Assembly: GCA_021234155.1 (NCBI GenBank)
Contig: JAJEKV010000034.1
Coordinates: 9,749,614 to 9,813,613 of the forward strand
DNA from: Isoetes taiwanensis
Taxonomy: Eukaryota > Streptophyta > Lycopodiopsida > Isoetales > Isoetaceae
Direction: 5' to 3'
DNA: 64,000 nucleotides
The first letter of the stretch is position 1, and each line of letters begins with the position of its first letter. Below, in pieces: positions 1 through 11,494 of this stretch. Made by a program: the position numbers and the translations under genes. Under the pieces are notes generated by a model. That model worked only from the letters and a program-made list of their open reading frames with translations, had not been told where the DNA came from and did not search any database.

Positions 1-545
1 TAATAGATGGCATCTTTAGGTCCCTCAGCTACAATGGAAAAGTGTTTGGACATGGGTATAGGACAAGTTGCTTCATCCCAGAGCGGCAGTTTTGTGGTAG
101 CAAGTGATCTGTAGATGCCTCAGAGTCAAGAGGCTGGTGATAATCGAATTTCAGAGCTCTGTCCTTTATGTAAGCAAAGGATTGAGAGTATTGAGCATTG
201 TTTTTCCTTGTGTGAGCAAATTCAGCAGGCATGGCCTTGGTTGTTAATCCTATTTGGCTAGCAAATTTTGCTCGCTATCTACCCTGATGCATGGCACAAA
301 CTACGGAAACGAGCTTTTCATCTTGCATGTGGCTGGCTTTTATAGTCGATCTAGAAGAGGAGGTTATTATAATTGCTAGTCTCTTGATCAAGAGAAGAAA
401 GTACTAATTTGGTATACTTACCTTCACATTCATTCTTATGCATAGACAGGTGGTTGTGCTCAGTTGGATCAGTTTTTCTGCTAGGGTTATAATCCTTGAT
501 TGGTGAATAAAGCTTGTCGTCCTTCAAAAAAAAAAAAAAATCATG
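1..545 (+). mobile_element. L1-type LINE 3' remnant with zinc-binding motif and poly-A tail
   Basis: A frame starting near 115 reads CPLCKQR...ESIEHCFSLCEQ (about 157-220). This has the spacing of the reverse-transcriptase-associated zinc-binding domain found at the C-terminus of plant L1 ORF2 proteins (CxxC, then ExxxH, then C). The frame stops at 259. A run of A begins near 526, just after CTTGTCGTCCTTC, a common kind of 3' end in plant L1 copies. The 5' part lies outside the window or is truncated. It is a dead fragment. The family call rests on this single motif and the tail. Confidence 0.55.
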
Positions 546-639
546 ATATGTAAATGTAGTTTTCAGAGTGAAAATTTTGCTAATACTTTGCCCCGGCCAG
601 CAAGTGATCATTGGGTAATCACTTGCTAAAGACTTCTCA

Positions 640-1075
640 CTTTTCAGTTGGATTGTCAAATACATGTGTACTTTAGGGAACAATTGTCTTCACCTTGTTT
701 GTTGTGTCATGGGATATATCTTCCTTATATATTATTGAGGCTGTACTGGCAACATAAAACTGTTCTTCTGGCTTCTAACCATAATTCTCCACCAGATTTG
801 TATGAATTTTGTCTTAACTGTTACATGGAAAGAATGGGGTTGTTTATAAAACAAGGGAAAATTATCTTTCAAAATTTTGAAAAAGTAGTATGCATGCGAA
901 GATAAAGAATCACATGTGGCTGATAGGCAATGAAAGTATGATGTGGAGAAATTTCAGTGATAATATGAGCTATTTCCCCTGCATGTGGTGTGGGCAGCAA
1001 ACAGACGAAATCCATATGTATTGGGAGCATGAGTTGGTCAAAAGATCTGGAAAAGGGCAATTAAAATGATAAAAA
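640..1075 (+). mobile_element. Degenerate LINE zinc-binding remnant
   Basis: Around 975-1050 the plus strand reads CMWCGQQTDEIHMYWEHE, which again resembles the CxxC...ExxH zinc-binding motif of LINE ORF2 C-termini. The upstream open stretch (648-905, 85 codons) is in the same sense but lacks recognisable motifs, and stops separate the two. No tail is visible. It may be the degraded end of a second L1 copy lying next to the one at 1-545. Confidence 0.35.
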
Positions 1076-1961
1076 ATCAAATCGATATCATCAACCTAGA
1101 GCTGGATTGTTTCCAGTTGTTTTTTGTAACTGTATCGATGAAAAAAAAATTGAAATTTTTTGTTTTGGTGTGTTATGAGATTTGTGATATAGTTTATGTA
1201 TATTATTTCTAAAGTTGCCAATGTTTTTTAATTTTTTATTTTTTTCCAAACCAAAAAAAACATCTTCCATAACACACCAAAAAACAAAAACCATAAAAAA
1301 CACGAAAACATAAACCTATTAAAAACAACAAAAAAAAAGTTACTAAAAGAAATATATAAAGCTCAAGGGGAAAAATAATTTCCAACAAATTATATATCCT
1401 GTCGAAGATTCGAATGAAAATATTTTTACTTCCGGTAATTTCCCTACATACATTATTTTCTCACCGCAACTACTTCCTGCAAAATTTCCTTTTACCAAAA
1501 ATATCAATTTTCAATCGGTATTGCAAAATTTTCTTTTTACCGGAAATATCAATTTTCAATCGGGTAGTCTGCTTAACTTCCTAGGAATTTGGTGCACGCT
1601 GCCCTGGACGTCACAAACCACAAAGTACCATCTATCTATCTATTTATCTATCTTCTTCCATATAAACCACAAGTTCTAAATTTTTTGTTTTCAAGGGCTT
1701 TGTAGGATTTCTTGTTTTCTGGGGGTTAGATTAAAATAGGTAACCTAGCTAGTGATACTATTTAAACCGCAACATCATACATCTGCACATTTTGTTTTAA
1801 AGACTTGAAGATTCGTTTTTATTGCTCAAATATTGAGGAATTCTCAAAGCTGGAATAGTAAGATGTCTGACAATCATACTTCGTGGCTTTCTCTTTTGTC
1901 TGACGACTTTTTAAACTTAATATTCATGAGGCAAGACAATGAATGCTACAAAATGGATTCC
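1076..1961. other. Gene-free AT-rich stretch with short tandem duplication
   Basis: I see no coding signal here. A unit of about 45 nt containing AAAATATCAATTTTCAATCGG-like sequence occurs twice in a row at about 1478-1521 and 1523-1565. Short TATC runs lie at 1628-1650. The right end probably contains the 3' UTR of the hydrolase gene that ends at 1962. Confidence 0.4.
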
Positions 1962-4900
1962 TTATTGTGATTTAACAAAACTGCCATAACTGAGATTCCC
2001 TTTCTTCAGTAGCATGTTATCAATCCACATTAACAGCATAAGGGCAGCCTCCTCCCATCTTGTGTCCAACATGATGTCATGTGCAATACCAGGTAGTATT
2101 ATTGGCGTTGTATCATAGGCAACAGCTGTATCTTGCAAAGCTTCCAAATCCTAACAACACAGAAAAAAATTAAAAACAAAGCTCTCACGAAAAGCTTGGG
2201 CAATTGAATTTTGAGACAAACCAGTATAAAGTCTTTCTCTGCACCAACAACGAGGACAGGTGGAGCTCCATATGCAGGGGGAGGAACTGGCAAAGAGCCA
2301 TTTAGTTCGTTGAGATCAAATAGAGGGATGCTGGAACTCTTAGACATCAATGCCTGATACCTGCAGGTACAAGAACAGGATAATATACCTGCAAAGAAAG
2401 AGGATCCTATAGTTGAAGGAGAGAAAACCTTTCAAGTGCAGAATCATCCAGATCAGTAGAAAAAAAGGTTTCCCGACAGAGTGACCTGCTAAAAGCAAAA
2501 GCTCTGGCAGCCAAACTCAATGTCATCTGATAAAACAGTGCATTTGGAAAAGGACTGTCAGCACTACTTATGAAATGTTAGCCACAGTTTGGAACCCGGG
2601 TTTAGAAAGAAAAAAAGAAGGAAAGATTTATTAACGTCTACAAGACCCAAAGGGTCTATGAGATCATAACATGTACAATATTTAAGACCTCGGAAAGCCC
2701 TCCTGTTTTCTAAGTATATAAAAAATACTAATCTAACAGTAGTAAAAATTTGCTCAGGTAGGGTTTGATGGGAGTCGCCTATTCGTTCCTGTGACAGCCG
2801 CAAAGTAATTCATAATACCCTTTTTTGACTTGCATTGATGCTTGATGCTCAGCCTCTTCTGGAAAGGCCTCTTATGTTTTGCAACTGCCGATCACTTTAT
2901 CTTCTTAGACAGTGCCAAAATCACATCCTTAGGGTCAAGATACTTCCTTTTATGTGATGCCTCCACCATCATCTTATCATCATTTGACTCAGATGAAAAG
3001 AAATTGGTTATTTCTGTTTGCTTTAAGCCCATTGGATTCTTTTTTTAGTATGTTTCTCCTTTCTAGGGATAGTTCATACACAAAGTGAGAGAAACATTTC
3101 TGATCATAATATTCCACCAGCTGCCATTGAGATGTGGGGTCTCTAAAAAGACAATGGTATCTGCCTCTAATAGTGTCGTAGGTTGGGCAGGTAAAAATGA
3201 AATGTTCTTCTGATTCAACCATGTTTAGATCACACATTGGGCATTTCCGATTTTCCCGACTAATATTTTTCAGGACAGTTCCGTTTTACAGTCCCCTCTC
3301 CTAACATGGCACAAATCCAGACCATACAATCTGAACATCAAGGGCTGAGATGCATGCCACGTCAGAGGGGGGCAGCAAAATGAAAAGTAGCCTATTTTTT
3401 GCCCTACCAACCTCAATCTCCAGCTGGTGAGATGACACTCTAAATTGCCCTATAGAGTATCTCACTTAAATCGGCAGGTCAATATCCAAATATCCAGGCC
3501 TTGTGATGAAACCATCTGCTGAAATATTTAGAAAGCTATCCTTATAGAATTTCTTTTTTAACAGGCAGATCTTTGATGAGATTTACTCATGTATCTGATA
3601 CTAAATCATGGCCACTCTAAATCATGGCGTATAAGCTGACTAACTTCTTGCTGAATAAAATTCAGACCTTAAATTGTATTGAAAAGGTGGGATATTACGC
3701 ATACAGAAGCCTATCTCCTCAAACAATTTAGATGTCCTTAGAAAAACCATGTCCTTAGAACAGCGCTTAGAAAAAACAAGAAACATGTACTATATAGCTC
3801 AGGTATCGTTGCTCCTATGATCACAAAACCATTCACTATGCACTAAAATAACTACAAATTTAAAAAATCTAGTCAGTTACTACTGGCATACATATTCAGA
3901 TATATTCATACCTTTATAGATGCTAGCGGTTTTGATCTCATAAACCGTTTAATCAGATCTCTGCACTCAAGACCATAACATCACTTAAGAGTATGTACAC
4001 TTGTAGAATACTAGGCCAGGGTCAAAAGCACCTGTTTCCTGTTGGAGGAACTGAGCAAGCTAAAATTGCACCTGCTAAGTTGGGATACGACTCCTGCCAT
4101 CCTGCACCAGTAAAATCAAGTGGCTAAATTGTCCTGGGTAAACACAGCCCTACAAAGGCAAACAATAATTTTGCTCATCTTAAACTTATTTCTGACTTGT
4201 CCAAAGCTCTTTTCATTGACAAGATGCGTTATAACTGCAAGCCTTATTTTAAAGCAGCATATAGCTGAACACTGTTTCCTCAAAAGTTTTCAGAAATGTA
4301 ATTTCCATAAAGGTAGCTTCCTCTTTTAAAAGTAATAATTTCTAAATTTCGAAAAGGAATGATACACATTTAGCATATTTATAACTGCAAGTCTTATTTT
4401 AAAGCAGCAGATATCTACACACTGGAGTTTCCCATAAATGCAATTTCCATAAGGTAGCTTCCTCTTCTAAAAGTCATTCATCTTGTGCATCCTCTATAGC
4501 GAATTTGAATAGTAATTTCTAAATTCCTCAAAAAGAAATGATACATATTTAGCATTTGCCAACGGAAGATAGGCTTTTCCCCTTCTATCCTGCAGCTAGT
4601 GCTTAATTTTGCCGTTGTTTGGAGTTTAGAACATGGTTTACGTATTAAAAGCCATATTGCTCCCATGAAGAAAACATATTGCTAACATACGGAGGGCGGA
4701 AGATGGAGCTGCTTGTATTTCAACAAGTCAACTCGAATTTGAATTCCAGGATGATATTTTAGTCAGACAAACCATGAAGGTTTAAAGAATGCATGACACG
4801 TGATACCGTTCCCATCTTTAATGGACTCCTTCGTGGGACTCGCAAATAGACGTGATAAGTAAAACTGCACGACCAGCCCACCAAATGAATGACCAACCAA

Positions 4901-5617
4901 TACTACAGGTTTCTGTACTGTGGTCCCAATAAAATCTGCAACATCTCTTGCATGGAGCTACTGTGGAACGCAAACCAACCACACAAATAAGCATTTTCTA
5001 CATTATGAGGCTGCTTCAAGAAATCAAAATTTAATATGAAATACAGGTAAAGCAAAAGTTTAAGAGAATTTGTAGCAGCATAAGAGCTTTAAAAGCATTT
5101 CTAAACACAAAGCTAGGAATACACGAAAAAAGTTAAAACAACTACATTACCTCAAGAGTATTGGGTTTTCGGTCCTTTGGCACACCACTCTCCCCCTGCA
5201 TTCTATAGATCAGTAGATAGTAATGCCAGCAGAAGGCATAAGATTTTTGAAAGAAAAACTGACCTGGCCCACAAGGCTTATAGCAAAGGAATCGTGCCCC
5301 TGCATCGAGAAGAAAGGCAGCCAATGCACTGCCCAACACCAAGCAGCATGATAACTGCCGTGTACAAACACCAAAGCCGGCTTCTCAATACCCACCATTT
5401 TTCTTTGCTGTCTTATCACCTCCATGCCCAGACCAGACGGTAGTTGATGAAAGTCACGAACTTGACCATCGGAAAGCTGGAAAGGAAACGACGAAGATGG
5501 TGGCGCCATGGCCAACGGTGCAACTATGGTGAAAGGCCGACGAGAAGGCTGCCGAAAATGGCCATTTTTAAAAGGAGAAGGTAAGAGCTGCAACGAAGTT
5601 GTCATCGCCATGGCCAT
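1962..5617 (-). CDS. Plastid-targeted-type alpha/beta hydrolase, 8 exons
   Basis: My model joins 5617-5264, 5195-5151, 4957-4807, 4101-4032, 3960-3912, 2526-2429, 2360-2222 and 2150-1962. Every junction has GT/AG and the frame holds, giving 364 aa. Visible features are the oxyanion-loop HGSYHAAWCW (HG at 86-87), the nucleophile elbow GHSFGG (Ser157), the acid in GAEKDFIL (Asp299) and the base in GIAHDIMLD (His326), so the catalytic triad is complete. The first 60 or so residues are rich in Ser, Pro, Arg and Ala and poor in acids, as in a chloroplast transit peptide. The protein follows a conserved plant hydrolase family (CSVPP, SLCRETFF and RYQALM blocks) of the esterase/lipase fold. Its substrate is unknown to me. 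The start is the first ATG of the MAMAM run. It lies 424 nt downstream of the PP2C gene on the same strand. Intron 5 has swallowed a LINE fragment. Confidence 0.88.
2610..3600 (-). mobile_element. LINE 3' fragment inside intron 5 of the hydrolase gene
   Basis: The minus strand at 3262-2989 reads CPMCDLNMVESEEHFIFTC, a zinc-binding motif of the LINE ORF2 C-terminus, followed by about 60 codons. Further along (about 2680-2615) comes GATCTCATAGACCC and TAGACGTTAATAAATC. These partly match the 3' UTR end of the LINE copies at 36.3 kb and 43.4 kb (TCCCATAGGCC ... GTGGACGATAAAA). The upstream limit is vague, because frames with stops extend to about 3600. It lies in the same sense as the host gene and leaves the splice sites untouched. 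Confidence 0.55.
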
Positions 5618-6041
5618 GGAAATGCTAGTTCCGAAGCTATATTTTGTGGGACCAATCTCTTATTAATTGTTAGGCATCTGTAATAAGATTCAGTGAATTG
5701 ATGATGATTCATTCATACAAATTCATTAATTGCCTTACTTTCCTTCATCTAAATGGACCATTATGTTCCCATATCAATGTCGATGAAACACTAATTTCAC
5801 AGCTAGTCCTCAATTATGTTGTCTCATAACAAATAACACAAGCACGTGCTCAAATGTAGTTAGAATGTGTGCACGATTCTTAACACAAAATTACCTTATC
5901 TCTTTCTTATACCATGCCAATCACAATGATGTAAAAATCGTAATCAAAATTATATTTTACAGTGCAAGAATTGATTGATTTCAGCCCTCCATACTCATCT
6001 AAAATAGATATTCATTGTAGAACGAGAAAATGCAATTATGA
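5618..6041 (-). promoter_or_regulatory. Short spacer between the PP2C and hydrolase genes
   Basis: This 424-nt AT-rich spacer must hold the 3' UTR and poly-A signal of the PP2C gene as well as the promoter of the hydrolase gene, since both are on the minus strand. I could not pick a convincing TATA box or start site. An ORF crossing 5962-6324 on the plus strand is antisense to the PP2C last exon and is not a gene. Confidence 0.35.
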
Positions 6042-8096
6042 TTATGGCCTTTTCTTTGTATCACCTGCCCTTTTGTCACCAGCTAGAAACCTGGGAAGAG
6101 TAAGCAATGTATTGACCCTTGTTACACCTTCTAGTGCAGACCATTCACTCTCATCTGTGCTGAGGTATTCCTTCAGACGGCGGTTTGATGTTTTCTTATG
6201 TTCAGCACTCTTTGAAGCTGCAACCTCATCTGCTTCTTCCACAATCAGGTTGTCACTAACCTTTTGTACTTCTACACTGGCCAGCTTCAATTTCCCTCCA
6301 TCAGGAGGGAGATTAGCAGCATAGTCTCTATTATCAACAAGACAGCCACCCTGTATCTGTTCTTGGGAAGATAGTCCTGTGTCCAAATACAAGCAGACAA
6401 CTGCACAATCATCCATTTTTGATGTTGGATATTTCAATCTCCAAGCACGAACAGCAGATTCTATTAATGATCTGGCTGAAGTAGTTCTTGTAGGAGCAGA
6501 ATCAATAATGTTTACAACCTCATCATTGCTCAGGACATCCCAGACCTGTTAAAACAACATTAACAAAGTGTGATCGGCTGAAAAATGATATAATCGAGAT
6601 AGCTTACCCCGTCAGTGGCAAGAACAATGAATTGGTCCAGATCTGAAACATGGTGGTAGGATATCTCAGGGACCGCAATGACTCCAAAATCCTTTAAGCA
6701 AAAATCTCCAAATGCTCTAGCCATTGCCAGGCCAGGAGAATTATCATGTGGCAGCCATACACGGTGCACCTCAGGTTCATCATGCAAGGCAAATACTCGT
6801 CCTTTGCATTGCCTGATTCTTTCAGCCTCCTCTTCAAAGTGCAAGAGCATGTCACATAAACAAGGCAACCATAATTAGTATGCTAATTTCCCAGGCAAAT
6901 AAGACAAGCACCACCCCAAAACTACTTACAAGGTTCCTATGTAGACTTTATACTTATTGCTTAGATGCATGCATACGCTGACAAAGAACATTTGTCACAT
7001 ATAGATCCCTGATCAGGGCAAGCCCGTACTGATCTAATGCAAATCTTGGCTAGCTATATTTTTGCCTAGTGGGCGCCATGGAAGTACATATATATAAGCA
7101 TTCTTGATTTTAAAGAAATATTGAAGGATATATTCAACGTAAATTAACATTCTTGAATCTTCAGAAGGATCTAAGATGTTACAGGTCCACTTCTCACAGG
7201 AATGCATGAAGCCTTACAGGTGTCATGTTCCCATGTGCAAGTGAATAAGGCTCGAACTTACGAGGCAGATTAGGTTTCAGATCAACTGTCAATTGGACTG
7301 CCCGGACCGAACCATCAGCAGCCTTCGTTCCTAAAATAGCTCTCGAGTCCCCAACATTTCCAATCACAATGTCCTTATCCTGAAAGGAGATATTTCTGTT
7401 ACATAATTTTGTTGAAGGGTCCAACTTCCATTTGCATCAAGTTGGGGAGTTTGGAATTTTTTCAGATGATTACCTGTTTTAGAACAGTCACTGCTGTAGT
7501 CCCACTGCAAAAGCTGTCAATAGATGGGTGGACCCTAAGCTCCTTGTCCATAAGTTTATATGCTTTGAGATGTATATCTGTCCACATGTCCACTGAATCA
7601 AAGGCACTTTCATCCTTCTCCTCTTCTCTTGCATTTATCATCTCTTCCCAGTGCAGAATTAGCTTTGAAGGTAGTGAGTCTCGTACCCTACGAGCTACCA
7701 GGTGCCCATATGGTCCATGTCCATCAAACACTCCACAGAAGGTGGTGTCTTTCTTTGAACCAAATTCCTGTACATGAACTACTTAGTATATGACCATCCT
7801 AGATCTTTGTTCATGTCCAAACCACATATGTTTTAATTACAGACAAAGTAACAAAATGCCCCCAAAATGAAATAATATGCAGTTACCTCCCAAGCCAACA
7901 TTGCATCCTGGTTGACTCCTTTGCGACCTTGTTGTGTGAAGAGACAAGCTGAGCTAGAAGAGCCATTTGAACTCAATCTACCTGCAATTAATGCCAGCCT
8001 CTGGTCATGCAATGTTTCAGCTGCAAGGGCCTCTTTAGCTGCCCTCTTTCTTTCCCTTTTTGATTCATACTCGTCGCAAGATAGACAGGACCCCAT
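6042..8096 (-). CDS. Protein phosphatase 2C (PPM type), 5 exons
   Basis: Exons 8096-7887, 7767-7474, 7379-7262, 6831-6608 and 6545-6042 join in frame to 449 aa with GT/AG borders throughout. PPM metal and phosphate motifs appear in order: NQDAM (Asp64), VFDGHGPYGH (Asp85, Gly86), GNVGDSRAIL (Asp179), MARAFGDFCLK (Asp250), LATDGVWDVLSN (Asp281) and KMDDCAVVCLYL (Asp327, Asp328). The protein removes phosphate from Ser/Thr with Mn or Mg. The N-terminus MGSCLSCDE fits N-myristoylation (Gly2) with nearby Cys for palmitoylation, so a plasma-membrane site is likely. This, with the 449-aa length, recalls the plant clade-E PP2Cs. I chose the MGSCLS start over an in-frame ATG 57 nt upstream for that reason. 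The first codon after intron 3 is CAG (Gln) where relatives often have Arg. No lesion is seen. Confidence 0.9.
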
Positions 8097-8830
8097 TAGG
8101 GCCCTTCCAATGAACTCTAGACAGTCCACCTTAGTAGAATGAATCAGTATCATTCAATCTAGAGGACAAACCAGCTGAACAAAAGGCTACATGCTCAGCT
8201 AGCAATGAACATGCACTTTTCAACATAGTCGTTCCCTGGGAAGGATTTCCAAAACATTTGCTCATGTGTTGGGGACCCGATTCCTTTGCCCATCTCCCAA
8301 ATATGCCCAATGGGCTGATAGGCTGCATCAATGCAAAATGCCTTATTTTGGGCAGTTTAAAGCAAATAAAGATTTGGTAAAGAGGAAATGAGAGACAAGC
8401 ATAAAATTATATCCTACACAATCACTTTCTTGTGTCTGAATGAGTACTACTAGCTCTAACTACCCGATTAAATGCATGATTCATTAATGGTTTCATGAGA
8501 AAACTGCAAGTGTGCCAAGTCTTACTATTATTCTTCACGGAGAGACTCCTTCGACTGTGTCAGAAGATTGAAACTACACAAGATTTGAGATGGGGAATTT
8601 AATGGTTCAAATAAAAGCCATTATCTCTAAGTTGGAGCTTGAATCCGAAGCCCTAATCCGGCGCCAGCCCGTTTCAGAAGCTCTGGATCCACAGCTAAGT
8701 CGTTGTTCGAGAATTTGCTTTGAAGATATTTTTATGGTCGTCTTCAAAAGGCCAACATGGCAGATTGGCAGTCCTATGTGGATCTTCTAAGGCTGCAAAT
8801 TATTTCTTATTTCTTATAAACAGCCAGTAG
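8097..8830 (-). promoter_or_regulatory. Probable 5' UTR and promoter of the PP2C gene
   Basis: Upstream of the PP2C start, the minus strand carries GCCGGATTAGGGCTTCGG near 8660, a composition common at plant 5' UTR starts. A TATA-like TTTATAAG lies at about 8821-8814. Several short ORFs here (for example 8131-8331) do not look coding. A 5' UTR intron is possible but I could not define it. This is inference from composition only. Confidence 0.3.
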
Positions 8831-9480
8831 AAATCTATTGAATTATTTTCGTAATTATATGTGCCGTTTTGAGTTTCGTATTGGGTTGGTGTATTCTGGC
8901 AATGGTTTTGGCTATGATTCTTGTATAGTATTGTATGCAAAACGGTATATTTTGCCAAATTTTGCCACATGAGAGCTGCTTGGGAGGAAGTTTCTTTTTT
9001 TGGGTGTTGAAGCAAAGTGTGGTTTTTTTGGGGGTATGTAAAGGTTAGGATTTCGGGCATGTGACATTCTAAAAGTAGGGTGCATGTAAAAATGGGAAGT
9101 CCGGACCCACCACGCATGCGTTTTGGAGGCGGAGGATCCGAGCGGCCTCGCAGGTTGGTGTGAGTGAAAGTTTAATTTGTGCGAGTGGAGTGTGGGTGGC
9201 GCAAGTGCATAAGAGAGTGTGTGCATCCGCAAATCGTGATGGAGGCTATGGGTGAGGCCCCTTCGCGGACTAATTTGCTGCGGTGTTTTTGCAGGAGGTT
9301 GCTGGCTTTCGTGGCGTAAAAAGAGTATGTATCCGAGGAATCAGCGAAGATTGAAAGTGAGGGTTTTAAACCCCTTTCTGGAGGGCGCTTATAGAGAGTG
9401 GGGCTTGCGTGTCCCAGCAGCAAGAAGACGGGTTGCTCGTGTTTTCCATTCTTTGATGCACAACGGCCGGCCTCCAGAGG
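8831..9480. other. Unassigned stretch left of the Rep element
   Basis: GC content rises towards the right. Many overlapping frames are open on both strands from about 9170, which reflects base composition more than coding. The left end of the HUH-Rep transposon may lie here, but no terminal signal was found. Confidence 0.25.
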
Positions 9481-9552
9481 TGCCAGCAAGGAGAGAAGAT
9501 GGGGAGGCATGAGAAAACGCAGAAGTGACATGGGCGTGATGCAAAGAGAAAG

Positions 9553-10790
9553 ATGGACTCTTTTTGCGCACTTTGTACCCAGTGCCGTATTGGGGAGGTG
9601 GATGTGGAAGTGAATCCTCCAGCCTTTGTGCAGATAGAATTGGGGCCCGTAAAACCGGTGTCGTGTTGTGATTGAGGGCGTGAAGTCGCTTTTGTGGAAG
9701 CCCAACAACCCGCCCTATTGAGGTTTTTGCCGGTGTTTGAAGACAGGAATGGGGCAAAGGGTTCTCGATGTGAGACGATCCGCGATGGAAGAGGTGGTAG
9801 GGGGGGGCGTGGTGGCAAAGGCGTAGGCTTAGGTGGTAGGGCGCATTGCCTCCCTTGCATTAGTGAATCTATTGGTGGTCACTGTTCCCTACCGATGATG
9901 TTTCGTGAGGATGAGCCACGTAATACAAAGAGAGGAAGTAGAGGTAATAAATGCAGAGGCCGAGGAAGGGGAAGAGGGAGAGGGAGAGGTAGCGTGAGCG
10001 CCTCGCTGATAGAGGAGCATGTTGGCCCCGATATAGGTGGTGGACGGGAGAAGAAGCGGTTGATCTTCCATTCCACTTAGACACGCCCCGTCACAATTGT
10101 CTTTGGAGGGTGTGACGTGCCCATCGCGACTCTACGATCGAATGATCCTATTCCCCGGGGAGAATTGCAATCGGGGGTGGTGGCTTTGGAACGTGGTTCA
10201 TCTTTGGACCACCTTCACATTCAGCCGCCATGCGCGCCCAATGCGAAAAACACCCGCCACCTCAATGTGAGGATTAAAAATTTTCTTGGATGGAATACCG
10301 CAGCCATTTTGGTGCTATGATCTTATGTAAAGCATTGCGAGGCTCAAAGCTGCATTGCTTTGAAGGCCTTGTGGGCTACTGCCTAAAGGATTTAGGCAAG
10401 CTTCATTTTCAGGCACACATGCATAACGTCACTGCTGAACAGGTGGATGCTGGCAAGGAGCTTTACGCTCTTTATGGCGCAGGGGAGGTGAAGCACCTGA
10501 CGGTGCTTCACAATGGCAATCTCATGGACAAGGCGCTCCATTATGTGTCTTATCACTGTGGAAGATTCAGGACTGCCTCGCTTGTGCATACGGTCAAAGC
10601 TATGATTCAGACAGGCAAGTTCAGGCTCGCCAGTTCGTGGGTGCTACCTAATAATTCCGCGTATGCCTCGCTTGAGAGAGTTCAAGCAGCCTGGCGGATT
10701 ATGTTAGACCCGCAGCGCTGCACTTACAAGGATGTTCGAATGGCATTATTTGGGTCGCAGCCAGGAATAGTACCAGCTGGAGCGGGTTGA
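9553..10790 (+). pseudogene. Rep-like HUH endonuclease, broken by two stops and a frameshift
   Basis: One reading frame runs from about 9553. It has a cysteine cluster FCALCTQC, a stop near 9673, an RGGRGG/RGRGRG basic tract (about 9790-9990), a stop at 10078-10080, then VALERGSS and DHLHIQ (about 10186-10224), the HUH metal-binding motif of Rep nucleases. RIKNFLGWN follows, and then the frame shifts near 10295. The next frame (to 10790) carries GLVGYCLKDLGK, matching Rep motif III (catalytic Tyr, Lys), and ends with a block LERVQAAWRIMLD shared with R3. Rep proteins of this fold nick single-stranded DNA and stay attached through Tyr. No helicase domain is visible in this part. The gene is not functional as it stands. 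Confidence 0.6.
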
Positions 10791-11086
10791 AAGAGGCTTA
10801 AAGCTGCCTCGTGGGATGAGACCGCAGTAATTTGATGATGTAGAAGGCAAAGGCCGGAGAGAGGCAAAGAAGTGCCGACGAAGTTCATTTTACGCAGGCG
10901 GAGTGCGCCGCCGCCTCGTGAGCCCGCAGACACCCATTTGCAGATTTCATTCCATTAGATTTGCATGACAATGACTTTGATGTCGCTTGATGTGGTTGTA
11001 ATTGTCTGTATGCACGTTACTCGTGCTCTTGATGGCTGACTTGCGGCTTGGTTTGTAACAGGTGACAATAGGATAGAGCAAGGAAG

Positions 11087-11494
11087 AGCACGAAATGCAG
11101 AGCTTATAGTCATTAGCGATGACTCTGAGGAGGCTCAATCTGTACAGGAGTCTGCAGTTGTGTCTGGAGTTGAGAGTGGACATGCTGTTGGAGTTGATGG
11201 TCGCGACATTTGCCGAGGAACTAAGGGATGTTGAAAACGCAATGAGGCGTGTGTCTTGCGATGAACAACCGCGCTTTGGTAATCGCAAGTACACTTGAAC
11301 AAATTGATGCCGCGTTGCACGCCGCACATCATTTGCCGAAGAGATGGCGTTTGATACTAGCATTCTTCGCCGCATCTCAACTGCGGTCGCGGGCCTACTT
11401 ATTAGAGAGTTGCGTGATCTTGAAGCCCTGAGGCAGCGCCATGATAGGCACCGCATTGGCAGGTCACGCGGTGGTGATGGCCGCCATGCTTAGA
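11087..11494 (+). pseudogene. Second coding block of the Rep element (putative 3' exon)
   Basis: After a possible acceptor near 11062 (TTGTAACAG), the plus strand reads AELIVISDDSEEA (about 11099-11137). This hydrophobic core followed by acids looks like a SUMO-interaction motif. Frames with small indels continue to AFDTSILRRIS, GLLIRELRDLEALRQRHDR and a stop near 11493. The same block recurs in R2 and R3, so it belongs to the element. Whether it is spliced to the Rep exon or is a separate protein cannot be told. It contains several frame breaks. Confidence 0.4.

Noticed and set aside
8131-8331. 66-codon ORF upstream of the PP2C gene
   Set aside because: Lies in the probable 5' UTR or its intron; no conserved motif.
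9172-9860. Several long overlapping ORFs on both strands
   Set aside because: GC-rich DNA with few stops; the frames have no motifs. Only the plus frame that leads into the Rep domain is supported.
10392-10589. 65-codon ORF found identically at 13471-13668
   Set aside because: It is the antisense shadow of the Rep frame; identity follows from the element duplication.
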